Shown here: piece after piece, positions 20,908 to 33,201 of the stretch
How positions within the stretch are numbered: the first letter of the stretch is position 1
Layout: every line of letters starts with the position of its first letter
NCBI GenBank assembly: GCA_963971285.1
Contig: OZ020246.1
Span: forward strand, 8,663,217-8,727,216
DNA: 64,000 nt
Reading direction: 5' to 3'
DNA from: Astropecten irregularis
Lineage: Eukaryota > Echinodermata > Asteroidea > Paxillosida > Astropectinidae
The notes under the pieces: generated by a model
What the model saw: only the letters and a program-made list of their open reading frames with translations
Told to the model about the DNA's origin: nothing
Databases searched by the model: none
Translations under genes and position numbers: made by a program

Positions 20908-23900
20908 TCATCTTCTCCCACGGCCCCGCCCTCTTGCTCGGCCTCGCCCACCTCTGCCACGCCCGCCTCTGCCTCGTCCGACAGCTGAAAAGCAGAACAG
21001 AGAATGAGGCAGGTTACTTGCTTGTATCCAACCACTAAAATCACATTTCTATCAGAATAACACTTGCACCATTTGATGATTCTCAGACATGAGGTGGAAA
21101 GTTATCAAGGAGCAACTTTTGCAACCTACTATAAAATTCTAGATTATCTTGGGTTCAAATGCCTTGTCTTGGCCTTCCTCTACTAAGGGCTTTCCAGTGT
21201 TATGCCCACTGATTTTCCGGAAAACGGACGGAATTCACAGAATCGGCTTCTTGAAACGGAATTCCATTATTGAAATTCAACTGAGTAAATTCACCAATTA
21301 AGTTCACAAAATGCATCATTTATATGATCGATTGCTAAATATTTCCTAGGCTAACTGAATCATGGTTTGATCTTGCAATAGTTCAAGTTAGTCTTCACTA
21401 TGCAAAAGTTATGACACTTTTCCAGTGCATGCCGGATGCCCACACAGTTTAATAGTATAGCACGCTTGGAAATAACTGGAGGCCACGGAGGCCATGGTTT
21501 GTTGTCCTGGTTCTTGGCCTTGGTGCCCCTTCAAATGTTTCCATAGATATTATGATTTTCCAATGGAAGTGCCCCTTTGCAATGGAAAATTGGCCTTGCC
21601 CTCACCAAACCTTATTTCCAGCCCTGGTATAATTTTATAGTATGCAATTTACTGCATTTTAAACAACTTTTAGCACCGGATAGCACGAATCAGATTTGTT
21701 CAGCCTGAAACTGAATTTTTCAGCCTTAAACGGAATCCAAGGATTTGGGAAATGGAATTTACACTTTTCTGAAACGGAAAAATCAGTGGCCCTACAGTGT
21801 GCTCCTACTTCCTGAAAATGTTTTTTTAACAAGGATAAATCAGTAACTCTAAAGAATGTCCTGCTTTCTTATGTACTCACCAGCTTCCTTCTTCTTGGCT
21901 TTGGCCTTGGGTGTGTTGTCTATCAGTAGTGTGTCTAGTGGAAGGCTTTCTGGGAGGATAAAGTAGCGAATGTTGTTGCCTCTGATGCTCAATGAATCCA
22001 GCTGTACAGGGTCACGGTTCTTGATGGTCATTTTGACCGACTTTAGATGTGTGTTCATGCTTACGTCAACTCCTGAAGAAAGAATATTTTATGAATTTGA
22101 ACCCATGAGATTTAACTACACTATAATGTCATGTAAATTGTAAGATAGGATTCTCATGGAGACCATGGCCATTTGAAATGTTGATGTTATAATCAATTTC
22201 AATTTTTTTCACTCCAAGCCTCCAAGCGCTCAACATCTTGCATCTCACAGATGGAATGCAAGGACTTTTTTTTTTAAAGCAATTTGCACAAACTGTCCCC
22301 AAATGCACGGTTATACCCTCCACTTATGGCCTGTAATACAAAAGTTCAGTAGATGAAACTTCTTTACTGACGATGACTTTCGATCAATGATGAATATCAG
22401 AAGGCCAAATAAGAATGAAATAAAAATCCCAATGCTGCGTGTATTATTGAAACAATCCTTGGGGTATGGCGGTGTGTGCGTGGTTTCATGGCTTCTGACT
22501 GCCAAACGAACAAAGATAATTGACTATTGCCGTCACCACCAATGTAGGGCTGGATGGCTCAGTTGGTAGAGCGCCTGTATGGTATTTGGGAGGTCGCCGG
22601 TTCAAATCCTGCTCCAGTAAATTTTCTTTGTTCACTTTTCAAATAAAAAGCCTGTTACACTTCCTAATAGTAAGCTAAGATGATTGACTCCCAATAGCTG
22701 TGACATTGATTTGAACTGTAGCTGTGTACTAAACATTTTCTCCTCGTGTACAGAATGAAGTTAAAGGGAAGAAAACATAAACAAAGAGTTATGCACTCAA
22801 CAAAGCAAATATTTAGAAATAGAAAGAAAAAGGCAAGGGATGACTTTGGTATTCATTCCCAAACATCTGACAGATGAAATGTTTTTGATTAATCATGGAA
22901 CTTACCTGTGACTGTTCCGTGTACTTGTGTGCCATTTTTCAGCTCTATGGTGACCGTTTCATGACTCAACTTCATTAAAAACCTGTCAAATGACGTAACA
23001 TTTAGATGTAATTCCACGGGATTCATTCAGGTGAGTGTACAACTTAGCATGCAATGGTCAGCTTTAAAATAAACATCAATATTATTATTTTTTAAACTGA
23101 TTAATTTTCTCAATACGGGCGATTCACAATAGTGCACCACCATGGGTTTACAACGCGTTAGCCAATCATAATGCACGGAATTAATTTTGTTGACAAACTA
23201 AAAATGTATTTCATATTTTGAGAATGGAAATAACATATGAAAAGGTGGCAAAAATAATAACAAACGTCACAATGACTGATCACAGTGGTTTCAGGTCAAC
23301 TCGGTCCGTAACCAACTCGGTCCGAGTCAACTCGGTCCGTGACCAACTCGGTCCGTAACCAACTCGGTCCATGACCAACTCGGTCCGTAACCAACTCGGT
23401 CCGCGGCCAACTCGGTCCGTAACCAACTCGGTCCGTGACCAACTCGGTCCGTGACCAACTCGGTCCCTATGGGAAAATGCACGCAAAAATGTCTGGTAAT
23501 TTTGTTGCAGCAAAACGAGTTACGTAGTCTCGCAAATTGCGTGAATTTAACTATTTATTGAGGCCTATTTATTTATTTATTCATTTATTATCTTAAAAAC
23601 ATTAAAAGAACGAAAAATACATTGGCAGGTGCTGCCCAGGGCCTGAAAAAAAGTAAAAAACAAAAAACAAACAAAAAAACCTGTCATCAAAAGACGTGCC
23701 TTACTGCCTTCCCAACCTGCCAATTATAAATCTTATATTAAATTATGTTATGTATATACACAGATTAATTAAAACAAAGCTAAAAAATCAAAAACAAAAA
23801 CACAAAACAATCATCATTATTATTCATTAATTGATTTATTAATTTTAAACATAAAAAGCATGGCATTTGACTTCGTGTATAATTTAATTGATATTTTAAT

Positions 23901-24720
23901 TAAAATTGTATTGTGCCATTTTATCAAATAATTATGGTATCAACATAATAAGACATAATTTATTTCCTCACGGTTTCAGCCACAAGCAAAACATATTATG
24001 TTATGATGACATTAAAAAACATTAATGCAAGTAGCCTACATGTTGTACACTGCTGCTGCAAACTGCATGGATTCTTGTTTGTGTACGTTTTCCCATAGGG
24101 ACCGAGTTGGTCACGGACCGACTTGGATACGGACCGAGTTGGTCACGGACCGAGTTGGCCTCAAACCGAGTTGGCCACGGACCGAGTTAGTGACGTACCG
24201 AGTTGGCTTCGGACCGAGTTGGTCTCGGACCGAGTTGGTCACGGACCGAGTTGACTCGGACCGAGTTGGTTACGGACCGAGTTGACTGGCACCCATCATA
24301 GTATGGTGTTAACGAACTGTTTGACACTAAGTTAGAAACTATACACGGACGGACACCAAACACAAACCAAGCAGGGCTACGCTATGCTTACAAGTTACGT
24401 AAAGTGTACATGGAAAATCACATTTAAAACTTTTTATTAAAAGAAATTAAAGATAGGCTAAAAACACTGTTTTTAATTCTAATTTTTCAAACGCCCAACT
24501 GTACACCTATTATTAAGAAATCTTCACCTTACTTCTAACATATACATACAATTGTTGTTTTTTTAGCATGAAGTGGCGTTTAAATTTGTATGAATGTATT
24601 CATACTTGACTACCGTAAATTTGACTATGATTAACCAATGGCAATGATAAAGTCCGTTCCTTTTTTCACGAAACAGGTTAAATACAGAACAACATAAGTC
24701 ACTCACCTTACTAACTTCAT
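20908..24720 (-). CDS. SNRPD1: Small nuclear ribonucleoprotein Sm-D1
   Basis: Four exons on the minus strand encode 119 residues, the same length as the human protein: 24720-24707 (MKLVR), 22982-22906, 22072-21881, 20984-20908 (TGA). All junctions are GT-AG and phases match. The Sm1 motif ([20 protein letters not shown]) and Sm2 motif ([12 protein letters not shown]) are present. A basic KAKAKKKE stretch follows, then a Gly-Arg repeat tail of GRGRG units ending RGRRR, the usual substrate for symmetric arginine dimethylation. Sm-D1 is part of the heptameric Sm ring on U1, U2, U4 and U5 snRNAs and acts in pre-mRNA splicing. Intron 1 (22983-24706) carries a complete TU-like foldback element. The gene is in tandem with CIAPIN1, whose stop is about 2 kb upstream. 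Confidence 0.97.
21478..21621 (+). repeat. Dispersed repeat P, copy 2
   Basis: Same sequence as 18768-18911 with scattered differences, in SNRPD1 intron 3. Confidence 0.7.
22440..22640 (+). mobile_element. tRNA-like SINE, copy 3
   Basis: Same leader and module (GGCTCAGTTGGTAGAGCGCC, GGTTCAAATCCTGCTCCAG), in SNRPD1 intron 2. Confidence 0.75.
23287..24294. mobile_element. TU-like foldback element 1 (minisatellite inverted repeats)
   Basis: The left arm (23295-23468) is an array of ~15-bp units (consensus CCAACTCGGTCCGTA). The right arm (24098-24286) is the same array inverted. The outermost 48 bp, from CAACTCGG at 23297, are an exact inverted match, and the arms extend inward over CCCTATGGGAAAA. 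Ends are an 8-nt cap plus GTCAACTCG. Flanks are ATCACAGT (23279-23286) and ATCATAGT (24295-24302), an 8-bp target duplication with one mismatch. The AT-rich middle (~630 bp) has no credible gene. It lies in SNRPD1 intron 1. Confidence 0.85.
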
Positions 24721-26559
24721 CTCGACCCAATTGGTGTGTTTAGATCACAGTAGCTCCAACAACACTTACACAGAAAAGTTAATATCTACAATTTCTCAAT
24801 AATGTAGACTTAATGCGTGTTTTAGTTGTCGACAAACCGAGATATTGTTGAAAAACCACAACAAAAACTGTACCAAACGTTGGACTTACGCGGCAGCGTG
24901 TGTTGGTCACTGGTACCCGGCTGATATTCGCTTTTGTTCATTGGCGTTAATACGGACTTGGGCTTGGGACCAGCGAAACAACCTCTGTCACTGCTGCTGC
25001 TTGCGCCAGTGAAAACATATCAATTAATGCGCTAAAATCGATACACACTAAATCGCTAAACAAATGCCTCTCTAAAAAAAGTAAAAGCATGGAGAAAAGA
25101 TATATCATAATGAAGGAAGAAGTTGGTTTCTATTTTATCATCATTTTTACTTTTTATATGCAATTGGATTCAGTATTTATATTTAAGTTATGAATAAATA
25201 CCTCTATCTTCATAGGTAATATAAAATAACTGAATGTGCTAAGAATTTTGCTCATTGAGTCCAGTCAACCTTTTCTGGTCAGAATTTTAGATGGGAAACA
25301 ATAGAAATGCCATCCAGAAAGATTTATTAATCCGTTGAACGGTTCATGAAGTAACAGTTATCAGATCTTTTCATTCTTTTGTGACCAGACACAAACATAA
25401 CATTTGCGTACAATTCCCGTCACATTATCTAAGTATGATAATTTGATAAAATAAAAAGCTAATTCCATCTTTCTATAAGTTATTGATGTACCATGTTTTG
25501 ATTTTAGTTCATCTCATCCTCCATGCATTAATGAGTGAGCCAGTCGACCCATTGCTCTATGATTGACTCTGCAGCAGTACACAGGGGAGACTAAACTAGT
25601 CTACCTAAACTTGATTCAGTCTGTTTGTTGCAAACAACCAAATAAAAAAGTCATTCAAAAACATGTGTACATTGAAAACAACTTGCAAAATTGCAATTAA
25701 TATTTAATATTTCCACATTTTCCCTAGGGTTACACTCTTTATTATTCAATAACACAATTTTAAAACAAAGTGCAAATTATCCAATTGAAAGTTCCAGTTC
25801 ATGATTAAAAAATGAAATTCTTTACATAATTATTTTCTTCCCATATATTCACCGATTAAATGAGCCATTAAGAATCCATTATCTCATAGGCTGGAAACCG
25901 AAACACACACAATTTAAATATTGCATGAGAAACATTGATTTAATTTACACATTTCTGTGAATTCATTTGTCTAATTTTAGACTAAATAAACAACAAAATA
26001 GCATTATTTCGATGTTTAATCACCTCTATCTGTGTGAAAAACAAAAACTCAAAAATTTTCCCTTGACCACCAATGGATGTGAAATCAAGTCACTGCTGGC
26101 AATCTCCAGATTAAGTGAACTCATCTTTTTATTTTTTACATACAACTGTAAAACATTTCAAATAAAAATATAATACTTTTCTGTATTTGCTTTGATAGCC
26201 CTAGTCCCTTTCTTCTCCCAATAATCAGTATTGAGACAATGATGTAATCAAAAAAGTAAAAGATCTTACAAGAAGTCCTGAAAGAAAATACTGCTGGTGA
26301 TCACAGGTGGTTTTTAAATGAGATGTAGATCAATTTAGGAATATTTTTTGATTAATTAAATGCAATCCACTGTTGTCTGTGAAATCAAGTTATATAGTTA
26401 TATTGTAGCTCTTATGTGCAATACTGCACCCACCTGTTTTGGGAGAAAAAGTAAACCTGACAAACATATTCTTGAGACAAAAAGGTAATCACAAATAAAT
26501 ATCATGCGATAATAACATTGTATTTTACTGTCTTATTCTACAAATAAAAAACTGTATGT
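24721..26559. other. SNRPD1 promoter side and CIAPIN1 3' UTR region
   Basis: No repeat with clear ends and no conserved coding sequence. AT-rich, with microsatellite-poor unique sequence. Confidence 0.45.
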
Positions 26560-26745
26560 AGGATTTGAAGCTTTGCAGGGTGGAAGTCACGTAATAAGGA
26601 AAGGTTTGCGGAGACACCATGTATAAACTCTTTTATAGATTTTGTAACTTCTCACCGGTTCTTTTAAGAACCACATTCTAAAAAGAAGCGGTGAGAAGTT
26701 AGATCTCGACAATCCGGCACTTGTACTCTGGTCGTCAGGAGAGTG
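26560..26745 (-). mobile_element. Foldback family Q, variant partial copy
   Basis: GATTTGAAGCTTTGCAGGGTG terminus, GGTTTGCGGAGACACCATGT, hairpin CTTCTCACCGGTTCTT/AAGAAGCGGTGAGAAG, and an inverse CTGACGA...TGTCGAGA core. Confidence 0.5.
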
Positions 26746-26789
26746 TGTGTATTCCATTAAGAGGTCAAATGAGGTCAGAAGTCACACTA

Positions 26790-29700
26790 TCAAAGGTCAG
26801 GGTTGAGCTGTCGGTCGCTGAGCGTGATCTTTTCTCCGGGTTTAAAGGCTGGCATGCCCAGGTACGGACAACTGGAACAACGGAAGGCATCTCCAAGATA
26901 ACACTGCAAAGAATGGAAAGAGTGGAAGAATCAATGTCAATTCCACTTTGGCTAGAAACAGTTAAGCACACTAGAGGGCGCTATTGCTAAGCTGCCAGTC
27001 CTACTGCACCTAATTTGCTCAATGCATTTCCAATAGGACCTGATCTCTGTACTATATTTCTTAACAGTAACACAAAATATATCATTGATGATTATATATT
27101 CAACAGGGTTCATGACACTCACACTTCCACAAGATGATGTGACAGACTTCTTAACTACGTTTCCGTTCCCCTGCTCCAGCTCCTCTGCAAATCCACAGGT
27201 ACTAAAGAGAAAATAAGAATAAATTAAGAACATAATAGTCTTTGTGATTTACAAGTTTCTATTCTTCTGCAGAATATTGATTGTTGATTTGTTTTTTCCT
27301 AAAACTGAAAGTATGTTCCTTGTCTTCTTTTCATAGGTTTCTTCAATGTTTTTAGGAGGGCTTTTCACACTATCCAAAATCTCGGGGTTGGAACCGGATC
27401 GAACCCCGAGATTTGTTTCAACCCTTTTCACACTTGAACATTTTCAACCCCGAGCCAACCCGGGTAGGACGGCCTAGCCGGATTGAAATCAACTCTGGTA
27501 GGGAGCAGGGTTGAAAATCTCAACCCGGTTCCAAACTGCATGTTGCACTTGTGACGCGTGATCTGTGTTGTATGAGCCGGTTGACCATAAACATAGTGTG
27601 AATGTTGCATCTCTATGATCCGGTTCAAAAACTTGCCGGGCTGAACCAGGGTGGATCCGGGTTGGTTTCAACACGGATCGAAAAGGAGATAGTGTGAAAA
27701 GGCCTATATAGGCACTTCGGAGGAATCCTCTTTTCAGTGTATTACAAGTAATAACAATTATGAATTTAGTTCCTTCTCTCCACAGAAATACAAGGTATCG
27801 AATACAATCCTGACATTTGGAATGATTACAGCTCACCTCAGAATGAAAATGAGTTATACTTACCAGTTCTTGCAAGCTTTCTTTTTTGCAGAGTTTGGTC
27901 CACACTCAGCTGAAATTGAAAAGAATCAAGGACAAAAACTTTGAGTGATTTCTGTCTTTAACATAAATTAGCATTTTCCACAAAGAATTAGTAAACCCAT
28001 ATTTGAAGCTGCGTGTCTATCTAAAAACAGTAAATTAAATTTGTATTCTTTTCAATAATTTCTTGTTCTATTTCTGTGTTTATATTACAGTACGTGTGCC
28101 AAAAGTAAATAGGAAAATTATGTTGTTTCCCAACTTTAGGCAAAAAGTGTGACAGTACTTGTAGGAAGCGTAAAAAAGGTTACTCAGAAAGTTTTGCTTA
28201 GTTACACTGTTTCATAACTAACAAAAAAGAACCCAGGTCTAAATTGACTACCGGTAATCATTCCTTCCTTACCTATAAGCGTGCTTGGGTCAGGTTTTGT
28301 GAAGTCTTCCTCCTCCAGCAGATTATCGGAATCAATCAAGTCCTTTTCAAAATAAGAATAAGAAAGGCATGAATTTTCCCATAATTTCCTAGAGAAAACT
28401 AATCATTTGGTTTTAAAATTGTGTCTTTATTTAATTATATCTCAACTGTTACCTGTGAAAGTCTGAAATTGTAATCTAGTTCAAAATCATGTGTGAGGCA
28501 TTAATACATACTTAAACCATGGAGTACTTTAAAGTGCAAAGCTATCAGCAAATTGGGTCTTAGAAAAAAAAAGAATCTTAGATACACCTTGATAACATGT
28601 TTGGTCCACGTGGTTAAAAGTTTTCAGTCTTAGGGTCAGAAAATGTACCAGTACTATTAAGGACAAAGAGATGGAAGCACTTTAAGAGTGATTGAGTTCC
28701 TCTTTAGTTCCAGGTGGAAACTTTATCCACAGAGCTACAAAGTGATCATAGACAATGACAAGATTTAATGGAGGCCATTGCCTTCGTTGCCCTGATTCTT
28801 GGCCTTCGTGCCCCCTTCAAATGTTTCCATAGACAATATGATTTTCCAATGGAAGTGGCCTTGCCCTTTTTAGAACCAAATTCAAGGCCTGGGATACCAT
28901 GAGAACACTGCTTACCACATCATCATCTGCCATATCGAATGCAGACAACGTCCATACTTTATTAGCCTCTGATTTGGACTTCTCTGCAAGATAGAATAGT
29001 AAACCAAAATCATTTAGAGACTTGTCGCCACTGTAGTATGTAAGTGTAAGTGACTAATGCAATTTAATCATCAAATAACCACAAGGGAAACTGACTGAGT
29101 TTAAAGTCATTGAAAAGTGAACAAAGAAAAATTGACCGGAGTGGGATTTAATGGTGACCTCCTGAATACCGTACCATGGTTTCATGGCTTCTAACTGCCA
29201 AACGAACAAAGATAATTGACTTTTGGGGTCACCACCAACGTACGGTAGGGCTGGATGGCTCAGTTGGTAGAGAGCGCCTGTACGGTATTCAGGAGGTCGC
29301 CTGTTCGAATCCTGCTCCAGTAAATTTTTCTTTGTTCACTTTTAAATAATATATTTTGACAAACATTTAACATATGCATTTAACATATGGAAGAACTTTA
29401 GTTAATCATCTGGGATTAGTCAGTCAGTGAAGGATGAGTTTTTACTGAAACTGAGTAATACGTGCCTTTATTTTCAGTCTTCTTTGCAAAGAGTGGCAAT
29501 GCCATCGTAGAACCAACTTCAAAGGATGGATTCCTGCAGCATAACTCCACCACACTGTCTGTACCATTAGCCATGCTTGATGATGTAGGATTAAATAAGG
29601 GGGACTCCGGCTGTGCAATAAAAAAACAACAAAGGTATCTTGTAAGAGTGCTTATTAGCAGTCGGGCAAATATAGCAGAAAGAAACCTGTAACATTGTGA

Positions 29701-31742
29701 ACAACTGAACATCATACATTATGCCCCAAACAGGTGGAATGATCCATTACCATGGTTTATCTATGGGAGTCATGGTCAAAGCTCTACAGCATGTTTTATG
29801 TCAGTCAATAATAAGAGTGTGTCCTGTCCACCGTAATATTTGAAAGCAACAATTTGGCTCTTGTTTAGTAAAAGGGTAGATCATCCTTAGTAATAAAAAC
29901 ATGACAGATACACGACTTCAATGATTTCATTGAGGTTATCCAATTGTCCCTAAGGAAATGGTACTTTCTTAACGACTAAACATCTGTCAGTTGCCTGATG
30001 AAGGGTTAGCAGTACCAGCAGCATCGCAGCCAGCAACACGGCATCGCGTGACTTTGATCACCTTTTCCTTATCTGTTTACCACTGCGATGAACAACCCTT
30101 TTCTTTGTAAACATTTGAAGTTTGAACAGGGCACCATGTCAGTAGCTTCTAATGCCTTTGTGAAGTTCAAGCCTAGTTCACCCTAATACATTGTACTCAC
30201 CTTGGATATGTCAACAAATCCAGACACTTTCAGTACTGACATAAGCTTCTCCTTTGTTCTCTCTGAACCGTTTCCTATCAAATAAAAAGACAACATGTAA
30301 GAAATGTATTGGAATTGGGATAAGACGGATCCCAAAACTATAAAGAAAAAAAACCCTACTTTTTGAAAAGTTACTTTACCTAAATATACTTTGGTGGTGT
30401 CCTCTTCTACATTATTAGCAAGGTTAATTTTGTGGAAAGTGGGCAGGGCTTTGATTTTTGAGGGAAATAATGGGGTAAAAACGGTAACGAAGATATAACA
30501 TTTCAGGACCGCACGAACGGCAGAAGACGAGAATAGTCTGGCTTCCACTATGACATTTTGAAGACTCTTGATCTGTTGGGTCTGGGCACTAGACCAACCA
30601 GACCAGACAAAATGGCCTCATGCGATCAGATGGGTTGTTTTCAAGTTTGCAAGAAACGCGGAAGAAAATTGCATTTTTACACTGAAATAAACTTCTTTAA
30701 GCTAGGCTTGTAAGGACCCAAGAACATTTGCTGAATGTCAAAAGTATTATTTTTGAGGGGTAGAAGCTATTAAAGAGCTAAAATAATCAATGTGTTTTGG
30801 GGATCCCGTCTTATCACAATCCCCAATTTATTTTTTCTTATCAAAACGAATAATACTGTTGACTTAAAAAACAAATCTGTCTCTTGTAGAATATGTGACT
30901 GAGGATACCTGAGGTGGCTTTCTCTCTTATGTACATCCTCCCACTGGGCTTGAGTATTCTAGCCACCTCTGCCAAGTGGTCCATGGTGTGCATGACAGAG
31001 GGAGGGCTGACAGCTCCCAGGAGAGCCACATCAAACAAAGATTTCTGATGGGAGGCTAGATGAAAAGAAAGAAAGAAACACCATGTAAAACAAATTACAA
31101 TAAATAAGAACATTGCCTCCTCAGATATATTCCTGCATATTTTGGGACATAAATGATTTGTGTTCACTGTTCACTGTGCAAAGCATGCGGGAATTTCATA
31201 TTTGATTTTTTTTTATTTATCTATGGTGTGTGCTTGGTTTCATGGCTTCTGACTGCCAGACGAATAAAGATAATTGACTATTGGGGTCACCACCAACGTA
31301 GGGCTGGATGGCTCAGTAGGTAGAGTGCCTGTATGGTATTCAGGAGGTCGCTGGTTCGAATCCCGCTCCAGTCAATTTTTCTTTGTTTACTTTTCAATGA
31401 CTTCAAAATTCAATCCGTTTCCCTTGTGGTTATTGATTTTATGATTTTATTTATGTACTAAGTACTATTCTGACTTCTGAGTTTACCATTTTCCATTTTA
31501 ACATAAATGAGAAAGGGACTCATCGTTTGAATATTAGAGGGTTACTGGGTCAAGGACTGCAACATATATTATATCTCAATTAATATACCTAGGCTTAGTC
31601 TGTCAATGTTTTCCACTTGCACTTTGCCGGTCTGCCCTACATCAGCGCTGAGTCTCTCTACCACTGACTTGATGCATTCAGGGTTTTGCCCCTCACCCCA
31701 CGTCAAAAGGACACGCTGACCTTGACTGACAATAGAGTCCAT
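26790..31742 (-). CDS. CIAPIN1: Anamorsin / Dre2 cytosolic Fe-S cluster assembly protein
   Basis: Nine exons encode 298 residues: 31742-31589, 31055-30909, 30274-30201, 29610-29466, 28983-28916, 28342-28273, 27909-27864, 27201-27123, 26903-26790. The N-terminal half is the degenerate methyltransferase-like domain ([14 protein letters not shown]). A linker follows with VWTLSAFDM and [14 protein letters not shown]. The two cluster motifs follow: A is C-x9-C-x2-C-x-C (ECGPN...KACKNCTC), and B is C-x2-C-x7-C-x2-C ([15 protein letters not shown]), followed by [13 protein letters not shown]. The protein takes electrons from NDOR1 for cytosolic Fe-S assembly and has anti-apoptotic links. Motif A spacing is one residue longer than I recall for human. 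Intron 4 keeps frame only if its donor is GC (AAAG|GCACGT at 29466/29465). The start codon faces TPX2 about 1.9 kb away. Confidence 0.96.
27357..27705. mobile_element. TIR element (AGGGCTTTTCACACTAT)
   Basis: AGGGCTTTTCACACTAT at the left and ATAGTGTGAAAAGGCCT at the right. The interior is rich in AACCCGG/CCGGTT. CIAPIN1 intron 7. Confidence 0.75.
28768..28892 (+). repeat. Dispersed repeat P, copy 3
   Basis: Same repeat, with an internal deletion of the second CCCCTTGCAATGGAA part. CIAPIN1 intron 5, beside exon 5. Confidence 0.7.
29085..29345 (+). mobile_element. tRNA-like SINE, copy 4 with an inverted fragment
   Basis: Minus-oriented remnant at 29085-29175 (CACAAGGGAAACTGACTGAG, GACCTCCTGAATACCG) abuts a plus-oriented copy at 29176-29345 with A and B boxes. 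Same facing arrangement as copies 1a/1b. CIAPIN1 intron 4. Confidence 0.7.
30311..30828. mobile_element. TIR element (ATTGGGATAAGACGG)
   Basis: GGAATTGGGATAAGACGGAT at the left and TCCCGTCTTATCACAATCCC at the right are imperfect inverted repeats of ~30 bp. CIAPIN1 intron 2. Confidence 0.65.
31215..31420 (+). mobile_element. tRNA-like SINE, copy 5
   Basis: Leader, GGCTGGATGGCTCAGTAGG, GGTTCGAATCCCGCTCCAG and the TTTTTCTTTGTT tail region; CIAPIN1 intron 1. Confidence 0.73.
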
Positions 31743-32338
31743 TGTTAAACAAAAGTATCTGCACAAAATATAGAAATAGAGTATTTTGTTAATTATGTCA
31801 CTCATTTATTTATTACAATATTTCTGAAATAGGGGACTACATGATTTGTACATGTCTGATTTACAATATAGCCTTTAATAGGCCCTATCCTATAGTAATT
31901 ATTTATAAAAATTTAAAACAACAACATGAAAGAAATGTCGGATAAAATTTATAGCGCAGAACAAATTAATTAAGATTATGATTATCAATATCAGTTCAAA
32001 ATTCATGATTTTTTTAGGGACACTAAAGTCACTAGCGGTTTGGCTCGATTGCAGAATACCCGGCCCACCAATCACCTCTCCCACATTGAACCCGTTTACA
32101 ATGTGATGTTGTTCTTGACCGCTCATAAATATGTTTATGCACAGGGTTTTTCAGTGGCGGGGTATTCTGCAATTACTCCAGCGGTTTTATAGTTATACCA
32201 TTGAAATTGGAAAAACAATGGTTGACTTTACAACACTTGTCATGTCACAGTTAATGAGTTATTTCAGTCACACTTGACACTGCACCACTGCCACTGCACT
32301 TCGCCAGTTTTCAGTGTGAAAATCAAAATGAAGCCAAG
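31743..32338. other. CIAPIN1 upstream region
   Basis: Contains an imperfect inverted pair (ATTGCAGAATACCCGG near 32054 and GGGGTATTCTGCAATT near 32160), perhaps a small MITE close to the CIAPIN1 promoter. Confidence 0.35.
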
Positions 32339-32346
32339 CCAAGGCC

Positions 32347-33201
32347 GATTACAAGTCAACTCGCCCCCTAGCCGACTCGCCCCTTACCGACTCGCCCCTT
32401 ACCAACTCGCCCCCTGACCGACTCGCCCCCTGACCGACTCGCCCCTTACCAACTCGCCTCCTCCCCGACTCGCCCCCTGGCCGACTCGCCCCCTGACCGA
32501 CTCGCCCCCTGGCCAACTCGCCCCCTAATTTATTCAGAAATGAGATGCAAAATGCGAAGTTAATTAGGCATCATAATTAATAACCAAATGCTTCTCACCC
32601 TTTTGTAGGGCCTACTATGTGTTTATGTCAAACATTTTATGATTAAGAATGAAAAATGCACAAAGTCCACACACAAACTCCTGCATGGTTCGATTGCAGT
32701 TCAAGCAATTTAATTAATATTTCCTTTGCAGAACCAAAAACAGCAAAAATTCAAAAACGCAACTTAAAAACAAGAAAAACAAGTGAACAACAACACTTAA
32801 AACAAACCAGAGAACAAAACATATCGTCATAATAAAAAAAGGTCTACAAAAAATTTCAACAATAACACTTAAAGTTAAAGCAAGGCATTTTAAAACAAAA
32901 TGATAACAAAATATGTTAAGAAAGAACATCGAATAATAAAACAAAAAAATTGTCATTTTATCTCAAAGAGTCACAAAAACTCAAAAACATCGTCATAAGG
33001 ACAAAAACACAAAATTCGGCCAGGGGGCGAGTCGGTCAGGGGGCGAGTCGGCTAGGGGGCGAGTCGGCCAGGGGGCGAGTCGGCCAGGAGGCGAGTTGGT
33101 AAGGGGCGAGTCGGTCAGGGGGCGAGTCGGTCAGGGGGCGAGTCGGTAAGGGGCGAGTCGGTAAGGGGCGAGTCGGCTAGGGGGCGAGTTGACCTGTTAC
33201 C
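32347..33201. mobile_element. TU-like foldback element 2 (minisatellite inverted repeats)
   Basis: Two arms of 15-16-bp units (CCGACTCGCCCCCTGA-type), 32355-32526 and 33016-33193, are inverted copies of each other. Unit variants (CTAGC, CTTAC, CTGAC, TCCTC...) occur in almost the same order from each end. The ends carry the same GTCAACTCG as element 1. A perfect 8-bp direct repeat CCAACGCC-like sequence, read as CCAAGGCC, flanks it (32339-32346, 33202-33209). The AT-rich core has no gene. It lies between CIAPIN1 and TPX2. Confidence 0.9.

Noticed and set aside
23280..23513. Repetitive open frames such as ELVTDRVG(Y/H)GPSW in both arms of the foldback element (also 24025-24285)
   Set aside because: They are translations of the ~15-bp tandem array, which is open in several frames. 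No start context, splice signals or family match.
23290..33200. CRISPR array, because of short regularly spaced repeats
   Set aside because: Repeats are contiguous 15-16-bp minisatellite units without unique spacers, in inverted pairs, in a eukaryotic intron and intergenic region.
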